Below are positions 25,678 through 36,290 of a stretch of 64,000 bases of DNA, piece by piece. Origin of the DNA: Pachyseris speciosa. Its lineage: Eukaryota > Cnidaria > Anthozoa > Scleractinia > Pachyseridae. The translations under genes were made by a program, and so were the position numbers. Position 1 is the first letter of the stretch; the number at the start of each line of letters is the position of its first letter. A model generated the notes under the pieces. It was given only the letters and a program-made list of their open reading frames with translations, ran no database searches and was not told where the DNA came from. The stretch is from NCBI GenBank assembly GCA_016490735.1, contig JAEMWC010000104.1, forward strand, positions 705,001-769,000, read 5' to 3'.

Positions 25678-25762
25678 CACGTGACGAAGGAGTGTTGTTC
25701 AGCCAAGGCGAAAAATTCGTATGCATGAGATATGATGAGTGCATTTGCATATAGACTTTGAC
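25678..25762 (-). promoter_or_regulatory. promoter-like block upstream of exon 1c
   Basis: ATTTGCATATAGACTTTGAC lies about 271 bp before the ATG. CACGTGAC is 60 bp closer to the gene. Near-identical core to the 1a block. Confidence 0.55.
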
Positions 25763-26916
25763 TCCTCCGAAACAAAGATGTCCGGCATTAGCCAAAAGAT
25801 AAGTCGGATTAATTTGGGCTAAATTATGCATCGGTCATTTCAACCTTGTCACACGTCAGTTCTGATTTGAAAGGGATGTACGATTTTGTTTCGTCATAAA
25901 ATGACAAATGAATGAAGCATTTTTGTTAAAATGGAGTGCTGCTGCTGGAAGTCATAAATAACTGCTCAGTCCGATGTAGTTGTTTATAAACGCTGTTTCG
26001 TGATTTGTGTTTTGGTTGAGGGAAAAGGGTGTTTCTCTCAAGCAAAGCTCTTTGACTTTTCTTTATGAGTTTGGCCATTGTTGTGAAAATTGGCTCAAAG
26101 AAAAAGCTGAGTCTCCGTGGACGCTTTGCATTTTTCATCAGTTTGACAATGTGGCCAGTCCAACGGAAGCACGTAAATATAAATGAACGAGTGGCTTTTA
26201 CTGCTTTCGGTTGTTTGAATGTGGAATTCGCATCTCATGAAAATCAAACGATTCGATCGTTGCGTGATCTCATTGTGAATGCGGAAGTCAGGAACTGTGC
26301 CGGATACCAGATATGTGCATATCTGTACTATAGCTGTCGAAATACGAGAGCTTTAGACTTTGACCTGGCAGTCATAAACATTTTATTATATATTATATAA
26401 TTAGTTCTAATCGCGAAGGTAATCTAGCAATTCAATATGAATGAAGTCTGGATAAAAAACTTGAATGATTAGGAACGGTGTAAGCATTATTGCAAATTTC
26501 CCCTTTGGTCTATTGCAGTTCTGTTATGCGCAGTAACATCTTTAATCGATCTGAAAAAGGGTTTAGAAGATTCAAACTAAGGCCCGACAATTTTTAACGC
26601 GTGACAATTACGCGTGTAGTACAGACGTATTTCCGGTTGTCGCTTACGTCTTGCGTTCGCAGGTTATTACGCGTGCCAGTTGTCAAAATTTTCTGAGTTG
26701 GACAAACCGCCACTTTGAACTCGGCAAGTTTTGTAACAAGTCACACTGAAACAGGACGTTGCTTGCTATTGTATGTTCGCGTTCGTGGATTTTCGGATAG
26801 AGATTCTGCAAGTCGGTCGACAAAATATTTCTCTTGCCGGGCCGATATAGCACCTACTTCACGAGATCGGCAAAGGAGTTTCCGTGACTCGTGATGGGCC
26901 CATAATTAATGCAGAG

Positions 26917-27330
26917 CTTAGCAACGAGAACTCCACTAAACAATAGGCAGTCTGCAGGTGCTCTTTACATTTTGGTACATTTCTTGCCGTGCTCAGCAAA
27001 ACAACAACGTGGATGGTGAAATGACCAAATTTTAGGTTTTGTGGAGAACGTGAGCGTATGACAGTGAAATCTTCTTTCTTTGCCCAACTTCAACGCCAGG
27101 ATAGTTCACCCCTATTTTACAAGTTAAAACAAGTTGGAAAAATCACGAAAGAGTTATAAAACCTATAACAACGAGAGGATACATTTTAAAATGACGTTTT
27201 CGATGCCGTTGCCACCGTCGTTGCTTGAGCTCTCTACTTATCGGGGAGCATTAGCAACGAGGACGGCAACGGCAACGAGAACGCCACAAAACAATACGTT
27301 TAATGAGCAAAAACAATCGCTCTGCACGTG
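26917..27330. repeat. dispersed repeat fragments (TTAGCAACGAGRAC family)
   Basis: GCTTAGCAACGAGAACTCCA, GCATTAGCAACGAGGACGGC and a related GCTTTAGCAACGTGGACAGC at 14.81 kb are copies of one family. A linked word, GTGAAATGACCAAATTTTAG, recurs at 27.86 kb. The open frame across 27134-27481 lies in this repeat and is not supported. Confidence 0.55.
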
Positions 27331-27960
27331 CGTTTTACATTTTGGAACGTTTGTGGGTCACAATGGAAACTACTGGGCTACCAGTAATTGTGTCACCCCT
27401 ATAGGGGGATTCATGCTTACGTCATTGTTTACATTTTTGCTCATTTGCATACAACTTTGCTTACAGAAGGAAAGATGTTAGATGTGATTTGACTCCAGGC
27501 AGCTAAAGAGCTAGTGAAATTTAATACATTGTGAAATTTTTAGCTATTTAGGTGTAGTATTCAAGGAGATATTGTCTTCCAAAAACTGCAAAATGTCTGG
27601 GTGGCAAAAGCACTAATGAGCTCATACATTCTTTGTAAAATTTTGAGTTTTTAAACCCGCGTTGCACAAAAAGTATTCAATACATGAGGCTCATATTCAT
27701 TGGCAGAGTTATTCATACTATGACCTTTCAATATTCAGAACTGATTTATTTATAGTTCCATGAGAAACTGAATTCTTCATGCTAATGAGGCAAATATTGT
27801 AAACAAGGATTCCCCTATAAAGAACCTTTTTTAAATTTCTTTCTCGTCCTCTGCAAAACAACGTGAAATGACCAAAGTTTAGGTTTTCTCGAGAACGTGA
27901 GCGCATGACTGTAAAGTTTTGTTTCTTTTTCCTTACTTTAACGCCGCCGTTCATGAAAGT

Positions 27961-28153
27961 GGGCCCTTTGCAGCTGGTCAGTTGCGTGGTACAAAAACAC
28001 CCTGCTGGAGGGCAAGCAACGCACTGGGACATGACAAACAAAGAGCTTACATCATTTAAAATGGTAATTTTCTTTGTTTGTCATGTCCCAGTGCGTTGCT
28101 TGCTCTCCAGCATGGCGTTTTTTGTACCACGTGACTACCAGCTGCAAAGGGCC
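27961..28153. repeat. foldback, 83-bp arms with ~27-bp loop
   Basis: GGGCCCTTTGCAGCTGGT..TGACAAACAAAGA (27961-28043) is the inverse of 28071-28153 with a few mismatches. Confidence 0.85.
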
Positions 28154-28169
28154 CATTTACTCCCTGAAT

Positions 28170-28330
28170 AGGGAGTATGCATGTTACGTCATCACCGCCA
28201 TGTTGGTGTATCGTGAAAAAAAGATTTCTCATTAGCTTCTTTTGTTATTGTGCACCAACATGGCCACCAACCATTGTCATTCGAATCTCTGGAGACTGCT
28301 TGCATACCCTCTATAGTTCGCCAGTATTTT
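28170..28330 (+). repeat. dispersed repeat with CACCAACATGG hairpin (copy 1)
   Basis: The CCATGTTGGTG..CACCAACATGG arms and the TCGAATCTCTGGAGACTG tail recur in opposite orientation at 41270-41420, on the other side of the retroelement cluster. Confidence 0.75.
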
Positions 28331-28514
28331 CCAAGTTAAATAAATTGGAATAATAGCTAAAGCTATTATAACACTTAGTCATAGCAGCTTGATGCTTGTG
28401 TTTGGTCGTGTTTGATAACCGTTTGGAAGTGGCTTCAAAAATCAACATGTTTGGATACCAAACAATGTTTTGTTACCAAACATTTCTTGTTTGGAAGGGG
28501 CTTTAGCCGTACCA

Positions 28515-28717
28515 TAATAAACCTTTTTAGCTTGTAGATTTTGTTTTCCCAATGTAGACTATGTGATCTTCCCAAGGGGGTTTGCCTTTTTTTCTTTTCA
28601 TAAATTATGCGTACATATGCACGTGAATAAGGCGAAATTTCAAAGAAACAGTTCTCTAGGGTAACATCACGTGGTCTACATTGGGAAAACAAAATTTACA
28701 GCTAAAGAGGTCTATTA
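28515..28717. repeat. hairpin MITE (TTTTCCCAATGTAGAC arms)
   Basis: AATAAACCTTTTTAGCTTG and TTTTGTTTTCCCAATGTAGA on the left arm pair with the inverse on the right (28655-28717). Total about 200 bp. Confidence 0.75.
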
Positions 28718-28738
28718 GTCAGTGAAGACCCTCTAATA

Positions 28739-28810
28739 TGATTTGAGGAACTAGAAGCACAGACATTCAAAATTTGGTAGTCGTGACAGCTAGTCGTGAC
28801 ACCATTTTCA
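28739..28810. repeat. dispersed repeat word shared with 41.03 kb
   Basis: TTTGAGGAACTAGAAGCACA..GGTAGTCGTG is matched in the same orientation near 41032-41075. It adjoins the foldback of the family C retroelement. Confidence 0.55.
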
Positions 28811-28899
28811 AAAGTTGAGAGATGCTCTTTTACCCTGGTTGTAAAGTGGCGTGACGTCTCGCCAATGTAACGGGAGTTACATCCAAAAGACTAAAACGC

Positions 28900-29295
28900 T
28901 TGTTAAACGTTTATTGCAAAGATATAGACATCAGAATTGGTTTTTCTTCTTTCAAAATCAAGAATTTTTTCAGTTTTAAAGATCCTATTCCAGATGCGTT
29001 AAAATCTCTGGTTGTGTATCAATTTACTTGTGCGGGATGTAACTCCCGTTACATTGGCGAGACGTCACGCCACTTTACAACCAGGGTAAAAGAGCATCTC
29101 TTAACTGACAAAAATTCTCATGTTTCCAAACACCTGAACGGTTCACTTAGTTGTAAACGCAAATGCTCGGTTGGCTGCTTCAAGATTATAGATTCAGCTA
29201 AAACTAGACGTTGTCTTAAGCTCAAAGAAGCGATCTATATCAGCCGCTTAAAACCAGAACTAAATGCGCAAATTACAACACAACAACGATTGTGA
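28900..29295 (+). pseudogene. PLE family C GIY-YIG endonuclease fragment
   Basis: 131 codons. The C-terminal part reads LVVYQFTCAGCNSRYIGETS, then a HFTTRVKEHL helix and SHVSKHL: the GIY-YIG nuclease fold as found at the C-terminus of EN+ Penelope-like elements. The reverse transcriptase part is missing. The start Met is simply the first in frame. Confidence 0.75.
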
Positions 29296-29426
29296 TTCGA
29301 TTACGTAATTCACACTCATGCATTTGCACGCGCATAATTGTAACTGTTACTGTATTTTAAATTTCAAATTGCTAACGTAGTCAAATTGTAAACGTACTTA
29401 TAAACACTGGAAAAGGAAACAACACA

Positions 29427-29469
29427 TTAAACTGATGATGGCATGAGTCATGCCAAAACATGTCTTTAA
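29427..29469 (+). ncRNA. degenerate hammerhead ribozyme (family C)
   Basis: TTAAA-CTGATGA-T-GGCAT..ATGCC-AAAA-CATGTC-TTTAA: stem I (TTAAA/TTTAA), stem II and the CUGAUGA box are intact. The conserved GAAA reads AAAA, so cleavage is probably lost. Its place relative to the ORF matches the intact ribozymes of families A and B. Confidence 0.6.
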
Positions 29470-29532
29470 AAAGTTGTATCGTGAGCTTGAAATTTCTGTT
29501 AATACTGTTATTGTCACGAAGTTATGGCAATG

Positions 29533-29533
29533 T

Positions 29534-29561
<28 letters not shown>
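29533..29561. repeat. (TA)n array at PLE-B border
   Basis: Pure TA repeat ending exactly where the family B 3' end (ACACTATCACAAATG) begins. Confidence 0.9.
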
Positions 29562-29564
<3 letters not shown>

Positions 29565-29601
29565 TATCACAAATGAAGATAACCCACATGTTTTGTTCCA
29601 C

Positions 29602-29640
29602 ACCTATATTTCGACCACATAAAGTGGTCTTCATCAGGGT
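29602..29640 (-). ncRNA. hammerhead ribozyme, family B (B1 left)
   Basis: Minus strand: ACC-CTGATGA-A-GACCAC..GTGGTC-GAAA-TATA-GGT. Type I layout with a minimal helix III (A/U closing, UA inside); predicted cleavage after the A before GGT. Stem I is only 3 bp plus possible wobble pairs. Confidence 0.8.
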
Positions 29641-29767
29641 AAAATTACAGTTACCACCGCACGCGTCATACTACTTTTAAAAGTGTAAACTTAAACAGCC
29701 TCGCGCGCGCGCATCAACAAACTATCTCCTCCCCGCGCGCATAATGCCATTATAAACCATCAACAAA

Positions 29768-30160
29768 TTACGTGCGTCTGGAACGCCTGTTCTGACCGAA
29801 GAAAAAGTCATTGTCATTAAGACCATAAGGACTCAAAGTATTAAGCTTATATGCCCATTGGCCCTCCTTATCCCTCAGCTCCTCTTCCCCATTGACCCTG
29901 TCTATCAACTGAATGTTCATATCATCCAAACCGCTATGTCCATCACTCCAAAAGTGTTTATACAGTAGGTCGTCATTCTCCCGCTGTGCCTCATTCAATC
30001 TTGCATGGCGTCTTATTCTGGATTTATGGTTGTTAAACCTTATTCTAAACTTTGTAACAGTGGACCCCACATACTGTACTGAACACCTCTTACATGTGAT
30101 CAAGTAAACCACATTACTTGAGTTACAATCAAGACTATAGTTAATAAACCATAAATCCAA
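29768..30160 (-). pseudogene. PLE-B GIY-YIG C-terminal fragment (B1 left arm)
   Basis: The minus frame reads SSNVVYLITCKRCSVQYVGS, then TKFRIRFNNHKSRI and ends NDNDFFFGQNRRSRRT. Upstream of about 30160 the frame crosses the inversion junction, so its N-terminal ~56 codons are antisense sequence and not real protein. Confidence 0.85.
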
Positions 30161-30191
30161 CCATAAATCCAGAATAAGACGCCATGCAAGA

Positions 30192-30422
30192 TTGAATGAG
30201 GCACAGCGGGAGAATGACGACCTACTGTATAAACACTTTTGGAGTGATGGACATAGCGGTTTGGATGATATGAACATTCAGTTGATAGACAGGGTCAATG
30301 GGGAAGAGGAGCTGAGGGATAAGGAGGGCCAATGGGCATATAAGCTTAATACTTTGAGTCCTTATGGTCTTAATGACAATGACTTTTTCTTCGGTCAGAA
30401 CAGGCGTTCCAGACGCACGTAA
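30192..30422 (+). pseudogene. PLE-B GIY-YIG C-terminal fragment (B1 right arm)
   Basis: 76 codons identical in content to the left arm's end (NEAQRENDDLLYKHF..NRRSRRT). It lacks the GIY-YIG catalytic N-terminal half. Confidence 0.85.
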
Positions 30423-30549
30423 TTTGTTGATGGTTTATAATGGCATTATGCGCGCGGGGAGGAGATAGTTTGTTGATGCGCGCGCGCGAGGCTGTTTAAG
30501 TTTACACTTTTAAAAGTAGTATGACGCGTGCGGTGGTAACTGTAATTTT

Positions 30550-30588
30550 ACCCTGATGAAGACCACTTTATGTGGTCGAAATATAGGT
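30550..30588 (+). ncRNA. hammerhead ribozyme, family B (B1 right)
   Basis: Plus-strand copy of the 29602-29640 motif, 127 nt after the ORF stop. Confidence 0.8.
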
Positions 30589-30677
30589 GTGGAACAAAAC
30601 ATGTGGGTTATCTTCATTTGTGATAGTGTATGTTTCTTCATGAAGATTAACTGTTTGTGACTGATGCTTGTGAAGAG

Positions 30678-30742
<65 letters not shown>
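30678..30742. repeat. (TA)n array between PLE-B and PLE-A
   Basis: About 32 TA units joining the two elements. Confidence 0.95.
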
Positions 30743-30745
<3 letters not shown>

Positions 30746-30768
30746 GCCAAGAACTGGAAAATACGACT

Positions 30769-30810
30769 TTGCCAATATTTCGTCTTTATTAAAAGACTTC
30801 ATCAGGGCAA
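30769..30810 (-). ncRNA. hammerhead ribozyme, family A (left)
   Basis: Minus strand: TTGCC-CTGATGA-A-GTCTTT..AAAGAC-GAAA-TATT-GGCAA. Stem I is a perfect 5 bp and stem II 6 bp with a TAAT loop; helix III is minimal. Predicted cleavage lies before GGCAA. 130 nt after the ORF stop. Confidence 0.88.
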
Positions 30811-30940
30811 CTGATGTGAAAGCGGTTAAAACCGTTATAAGATATACGCTAGCTGATGTGAGACGCTAATACGAGACTTAAAGCTGCTCGCGCGCTGTAA
30901 AGCGCGCGCGTTACATATAAGTGAAGCAATGAGAGCGATA

Positions 30941-33427
30941 TTAAAATAAATCCCTTCGAGGATTCCTACTACAGAAAAAATCATCACTATTAAGACCCAG
31001 TGGATAAATACATCGAAGACGGTATGCCCACTGGGCCTCCCTATCCCTAAGATATTCCTCACTTGAACACTTGTCTATTAACTGTATTCTAACATCACTC
31101 AAACCATGATGGTCTGCCTGATTGAAATGCCTGTATATAACATCGTCTTTAAGTTTATTCTCAGAGGATAGTCCTCTGTGTGCATTAATCCTAGACTTGT
31201 GGTTATTAAATCTAGTCCTAAATTTGTTAATAGTAGATCCCACATACTGCATTTGACACATTGCACAAGACAATAGGTACACTACGTGGTCTGAATTACA
31301 ATCCAGCTTAAAATTAATCACAAAATCTCTCCCAGTAACTCTACTTTTGAAACAAATGCCCTCATCCAAGAAATCACAAACCCTGCATCGTCTATCCCCA
31401 CATCTACCACAACCCTTAACAGTAACTGGTGTCTTAAGTTCGGAATGTACCAGAATGTCCTTAAGGCATTTAGGCCGCCGGAAAGCCACCATGGGCACCT
31501 GTTCCAAGGCCAGCTGGCAACGCCTAGAAGATTGCAAAACAGGATGAAGCCTGTGTAATATTTTAGAAATACAAGGGAGTGCCGGATGAAATGTGACCAC
31601 AAAAGGAATACGTTTATTACAAGCAGGCTGCTTATCCCTAAGGGTTTGTTCCCTGGGAATCCTACGCGCTCGATCTATTTGCCCCTCCACATGCTCCCTG
31701 TTATAACCCCTTTTAACCAAGTAACTGCACAATTCCTCAGCCCGTTTATCAAACAAAGCATCCGTGGAACATATACGTCTTATTCTAAGGGCCTGACCAT
31801 AAGGGATACCTTTCTTACATGAATTAGGGTGACAAGAGGAATGAAACAAATATTGGTGTTTGTCCGTAGGCTTACTATATAAATCTGTGGAAATTACCCC
31901 CTCGTTTAACAAGACACTAACATCTAAAAAGTTGACTTGCTCAGACGACCAGCTAAAAGTGAATTTAATGGTATTATGAAACGAGTTCATAAGCCCCATA
32001 AACTCTTTGAGTCTCTCCTCTCCCTCCGTCCAAATAAAAAAGATGTCATCTATAAATCTACGCCAGAAAAGCGGCGTTATTGATGCTTGTTCAAATAGGT
32101 CCGATTCTAGTTTACCCATAAAGATATTGGCATAAGACGGCGCCATTTTTGTCCCTATTGCTGTCCCCAGGACCTGTAGGAAATGTCTACCATTAAAAGT
32201 AAGGTTGTTGTTAGTGAGCACCAACCTAGCCAAATCCACTAAAACATCAGGAGGGACAGTAGTGTGGGTGGATCTAGTCAAAGCTTCCCCCAAAGCCTTT
32301 AACCCCTCCTCATGGGGAATGTGAGGATATAGGCCGACTACATCGGCTGTAACCAATATAGCCCCCTCCGGCAACCTCCCCAAGTCATTAAGCACCTGTA
32401 AAAAATGTTTAGTGTCCCTAATGTAGGATGGTATTTCAGGAACCAAATGTTTAATATGAAAATCCACAAATTCCGAGACCCTCTCCGTGCACGTCCCACA
32501 CCCCGAGATAACCGGCCTCCCCGGGCAACCCTTCTTATGTATTTTAGGTAATAAATAAAACCGACCCGCCCTAGGCTTGCTGTTTATCAAAAGATATTCA
32601 AGCGTCTTGTCATCAATGTAACCATCATCAAAAACCTTCTGAATTCTATCATTAACCAGTTCAGAAATCCGTTGAGTAAGATCAACAGGAGTCTCCCTAT
32701 AAACATTACGGTCCTCTAGTTGTCTAAAAGCCTCAGTAATATATTTATCTTTATCCATTACTACAACCCCAGACCCTTTATCTGCCTCTTTGATAATAAT
32801 GTCATCATACGATTTAAGATTTCTTAGCGCATCGCGCTCAGTCTCTGACAAATTGCTGTAAACACCTCTCTCATTAATAATGGATGATAATATCTCTTGC
32901 TCTACCGCCTGAGCATATGCTTCAATGGCCAACTCCCTTCCCCGCTCTGGGCACCACACAGATTTATTCCTAAAGGCGGGAAAACTCGAAAAATCCCCCC
33001 CGACATTATCCCCATCATAGAAGTACTCCTTAAGTCTTATACGTCTAATAAAGTTGTTAATGTCCTTACGTAAACTATATCTATCAAGGTCTCTCGGAGT
33101 TGGGCAAAATTTTAAGCCCTTAGATAATAAAGCTACCTCACTATCAGTCAACTCCCGAAGTGAGAGATTCACGACCGTATTCAATCCCAACGTAGTTTCT
33201 GCAACAGTTTGCATCTCTCCACGAGCATCCAAGTAAGTAAATTCTTCATTAACTGCACCTAACTGACCTCCGTCATTGTTATTCGCTTCGATATCCGTGT
33301 ATGTCTCTAATCTTCCCTCCCCAGGATGTAGTTCACCATCGATCCGCTCGCGGCTTAATTGATTCACTACCAAATTTAAACCTGCCGTTGTTTCCGCAAC
33401 AGTCCGCGCTGTCCCTGGACTCTCCAT
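30941..33427 (-). CDS. PLE family A polyprotein: reverse transcriptase + GIY-YIG endonuclease (intact)
   Basis: 828 codons, open throughout; the normal size for an EN+ Penelope-like element. Residues about 205-560 hold the reverse transcriptase: ADKGSGVVVMDK, RFYLLPKIHK, TADVVGLYPHIPHEEG, GTAIGTKMAPSYANIFMG and the catalytic RRFIDDIFFIW (near residue 456). Then LDVSVLLNE and SKPTDKHQYLFHSSCHPNSC. A Cys linker (CGRCGDRRCRVC, zinc-finger-like) precedes the GIY-YIG domain (about 700-800: VVYLLSCAMCQMQYVGST, RTRFNNHKSRI). The N-terminus contains a repeated TVAETT-GLN-VVN module. The Met lies right at the palindrome centre, so a longer native N-terminus is possible. Confidence 0.93.
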   Translation of the reverse strand: MESPGTARTVAETTAGLNLVVNQLSRERIDGELHPGEGRLETYTDIEANNNDGGQLGAVNEEFTYLDARGEMQTVAETTLGLNTVVNLSLRELTDSEVALLSKGLKFCPTPRDLDRYSLRKDINNFIRRIRLKEYFYDGDNVGGDFSSFPAFRNKSVWCPERGRELAIEAYAQAVEQEILSSIINERGVYSNLSETERDALRNLKSYDDIIIKEADKGSGVVVMDKDKYITEAFRQLEDRNVYRETPVDLTQRISELVNDRIQKVFDDGYIDDKTLEYLLINSKPRAGRFYLLPKIHKKGCPGRPVISGCGTCTERVSEFVDFHIKHLVPEIPSYIRDTKHFLQVLNDLGRLPEGAILVTADVVGLYPHIPHEEGLKALGEALTRSTHTTVPPDVLVDLARLVLTNNNLTFNGRHFLQVLGTAIGTKMAPSYANIFMGKLESDLFEQASITPLFWRRFIDDIFFIWTEGEERLKEFMGLMNSFHNTIKFTFSWSSEQVNFLDVSVLLNEGVISTDLYSKPTDKHQYLFHSSCHPNSCKKGIPYGQALRIRRICSTDALFDKRAEELCSYLVKRGYNREHVEGQIDRARRIPREQTLRDKQPACNKRIPFVVTFHPALPCISKILHRLHPVLQSSRRCQLALEQVPMVAFRRPKCLKDILVHSELKTPVTVKGCGRCGDRRCRVCDFLDEGICFKSRVTGRDFVINFKLDCNSDHVVYLLSCAMCQMQYVGSTINKFRTRFNNHKSRINAHRGLSSENKLKDDVIYRHFNQADHHGLSDVRIQLIDKCSSEEYLRDREAQWAYRLRCIYPLGLNSDDFFCSRNPRRDLF

Positions 33428-33445
33428 TTGTCTCGTTTCTAGCGA

Positions 33446-33454
33446 TCTTACACC
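33446..33454. other. 9-bp centre of the 5.4-kb palindrome
   Basis: TCTTACACC separates AGCGA and TCGCT, the inner ends of the two arms. Confidence 0.95.
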
Positions 33455-33472
33455 TCGCTAGAAACGAGACAA

Positions 33473-35958
33473 ATGGAGAGTCCAGGGACAGCGCGGACTG
33501 TTGCGGAAACAACGGCAGGTTTAAATTTGGTAGTGAATCAATTAAGCCGCGAGCGGATCGATGGTGAACTACATCCTGGGGAGGGAAGATTAGAGACATA
33601 CACGGATATCGAAGCGAATAACAATGACGGAGGTCAGTTAGGTGCAGTTAATGAAGAATTTACTTACTTGGATGCTCGTGGAGAGATGCAAACTGTTGCA
33701 GAAACTACGTTGGGATTGAATACGGTCGTGAATCTCTCACTTCGGGAGTTGACTGATAGTGAGGTAGCTTTATTATCTAAGGGCTTAAAATTTTGCCCAA
33801 CTCCGAGAGACCTTGATAGATATAGTTTACGTAAGGACATTAACAACTTTATTAGACGTATAAGACTTAAGGAGTACTTCTATGATGGGGATAATGTCGG
33901 GGGGATTTTTCGAGTTTTCCCGCCTTTAGGAATAAATCTGTGTGGTGCCCAGAGCGGGGAAGGGAGTTGGCCATTGAAGCATATGCTCAGGCGGTAGAGC
34001 AAGAGATATTATCATCCATTATTAATGAGAGAGGTGTTTACAGCAATTTGTCAGAGACTGAGCGCGATGCGCTAAGAAATCTTAAATCGTATGATGACAT
34101 TATTATCAAAGAGGCAGATAAAGGGTCTGGGGTTGTAGTAATGGATAAAGATAAATATATTACTGAGGCTTTTAGACAACTAGAGGACCGTAATGTTTAT
34201 AGGGAGACTCCTGTTGATCTTACTCAACGGATTTCTGAACTGGTTAATGATAGAATTCAGAAGGTTTTTGATGATGGTTACATTGATGACAAGACGCTTG
34301 AATATCTTTTGATAAACAGCAAGCCTAGGGCGGGTCGGTTTTATTTATTACCTAAAATACATAAGAAGGGTTGCCCGGGGAGGCCGGTTATCTCGGGGTG
34401 TGGGACGTGCACGGAGAGGGTCTCGGAATTTGTGGATTTTCATATTAAACATTTGGTTCCTGAAATACCATCCTACATTAGGGACACTAAACATTTTTTA
34501 CAGGTGCTTAATGACTTGGGGAGGTTGCCGGAGGGGGCTATATTGGTTACAGCCGATGTAGTCGGCCTATATCCTCACATTCCCCATGAGGAGGGGTTAA
34601 AGGCTTTGGGGGAAGCTTTGACTAGATCCACCCACACTACTGTCCCTCCTGATGTTTTAGTGGATTTGGCTAGGTTGGTGCTCACTAACAACAACCTTAC
34701 TTTTAATGGTAGACATTTCCTACAGGTCCTGGGGACAGCAATAGGGACAAAAATGGCGCCGTCTTATGCCAATATCTTTATGGGTAAACTAGAATCGGAC
34801 CTATTTGAACAAGCATCAATAACGCCGCTTTTCTGGCGTAGATTTATAGATGACATCTTTTTTATTTGGACGGAGGGAGAGGAGAGACTCAAAGAGTTTA
34901 TGGGGCTTATGAACTCGTTTCATAATACCATTAAATTCACTTTTAGCTGGTCGTCTGAGCAAGTCAACTTTTTAGATGTTAGTGTCTTGTTAAACGAGGG
35001 GGTAATTTCCACAGATTTATATAGTAAGCCTACGGACAAACACCAATATTTGTTTCATTCCTCTTGTCACCCTAATTCATGTAAGAAAGGTATCCCTTAT
35101 GGTCAGGCCCTTAGAATAAGACGTATATGTTCCACGGATGCTTTGTTTGATAAACGGGCTGAGGAATTGTGCAGTTACTTGGTTAAAAGGGGTTATAACA
35201 GGGAGCATGTGGAGGGGCAAATAGATCGAGCGCGTAGGATTCCCAGGGAACAAACCCTTAGGGATAAGCAGCCTGCTTGTAATAAACGTATTCCTTTTGT
35301 GGTCACATTTCATCCGGCACTCCCTTGTATTTCTAAAATATTACACAGGCTTCATCCTGTTTTGCAATCTTCTAGGCGTTGCCAGCTGGCCTTGGAACAG
35401 GTGCCCATGGTGGCTTTCCGGCGGCCTAAATGCCTTAAGGACATTCTGGTACATTCCGAACTTAAGACACCAGTTACTGTTAAGGGTTGTGGTAGATGTG
35501 GGGATAGACGATGCAGGGTTTGTGATTTCTTGGATGAGGGCATTTGTTTCAAAAGTAGAGTTACTGGGAGAGATTTTGTGATTAATTTTAAGCTGGATTG
35601 TAATTCAGACCACGTAGTGTACCTATTGTCTTGTGCAATGTGTCAAATGCAGTATGTGGGATCTACTATTAACAAATTTAGGACTAGATTTAATAACCAC
35701 AAGTCTAGGATTAATGCACACAGAGGACTATCCTCTGAGAATAAACTTAAAGACGATGTTATATACAGGCATTTCAATCAGGCAGACCATCATGGTTTGA
35801 GTGATGTTAGAATACAGTTAATAGACAAGTGTTCAAGTGAGGAATATCTTAGGGATAGGGAGGCCCAGTGGGCATACCGTCTTCGATGTATTTATCCACT
35901 GGGTCTTAATAGTGATGATTTTTTCTGTAGTAGGAATCCTCGAAGGGATTTATTTTAA
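33473..35958 (+). pseudogene. PLE family A polyprotein, one-base frameshift
   Basis: Same protein as the left arm, but a G run near 33899-33904 has six Gs where the left arm has seven. This splits the frame into 33473-33997 (N-terminal) and 33940-35958 (RT plus GIY-YIG). The rest appears identical. Either a very recent mutation or a homopolymer sequencing error. Confidence 0.9.
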
Positions 35959-36088
35959 TATCGCTCTCATTGCTTCACTTATATGTAACGCGCGCGCTTT
36001 ACAGCGCGCGAGCAGCTTTAAGTCTCGTATTAGCGTCTCACATCAGCTAGCGTATATCTTATAACGGTTTTAACCGCTTTCACATCAG

Positions 36089-36130
36089 TTGCCCTGATGA
36101 AGTCTTTTAATAAAGACGAAATATTGGCAA
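36089..36130 (+). ncRNA. hammerhead ribozyme, family A (right)
   Basis: Mirror copy of 30769-30810, identical core and stems, 130 nt after the ORF stop. Confidence 0.88.
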
Positions 36131-36206
36131 AGTCGTATTTTCCAGTTCTTGGCTATTATTTTAATTCGTCTGGAGACACAACCACGACAGTGGATGCTTT
36201 TGACAT

Positions 36207-36207
<1 letters not shown>

Positions 36208-36286
<79 letters not shown>
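36208..36286. repeat. (TA)n array
   Basis: About 39 TA units between the right arm's tail and the next family A fragment. Confidence 0.95.

Positions 36287-36290
<4 letters not shown>

Larger units (their letters stand above)
28814..29469 (+). mobile_element. Penelope-like element family C, 5'-truncated, with inverted 5' piece
   Basis: The plus-strand 3' end of a retroelement. Just upstream, 28814-28884 is an inverted copy of 29035-29105, so the truncated 5' end folds back on itself. The 3' part has the GIY-YIG frame (28900-29295) and a degenerate hammerhead 131 nt after it. A (TA)n run follows about 65 bp later. Confidence 0.75.
29562..30637. mobile_element. Penelope-like family B foldback (B1)
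   Basis: The left arm (29562 to about 30032) is the 3' end of a family B element on the minus strand. The right arm (about 30148 to 30637) is the same segment on the plus strand. Both arms carry the GIY-YIG region, the GCGCGC-rich tail and a hammerhead. A 110-bp stretch present only on the left forms the loop. Confidence 0.85.
30741..33445 (-). mobile_element. Penelope-like element family A, left arm of palindrome
   Basis: A 2.7-kb element copy on the minus strand with an intact ORF, a GC-rich hairpin (GCGCGCGCTTTACAGCGCGCG), and a hammerhead near its 3' end, then (TA)n. It is mirrored by 33455-36158 across a 9-bp spacer, collinear to within 1 bp. Confidence 0.92.
33455..36158 (+). mobile_element. 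Penelope-like element family A, right arm of palindrome
   Basis: Plus-strand mirror of the left arm. Beyond the shared end it continues with 50 bp (TTTTAATTCGTCTGGAG..) not present at the left end, then (TA)n. That extra tail recurs at 36458-36510, so it is probably the true 3' end of the element. Confidence 0.92.

Noticed and set aside
26065..26400. 111-codon plus-strand frame
   Set aside because: No recognisable family, composition or context; probably chance.
27430..27475. ATTTGCATACAACTTTGC, like the Amt promoter box
   Set aside because: No CACGTG nearby and no first exon at the expected distance.
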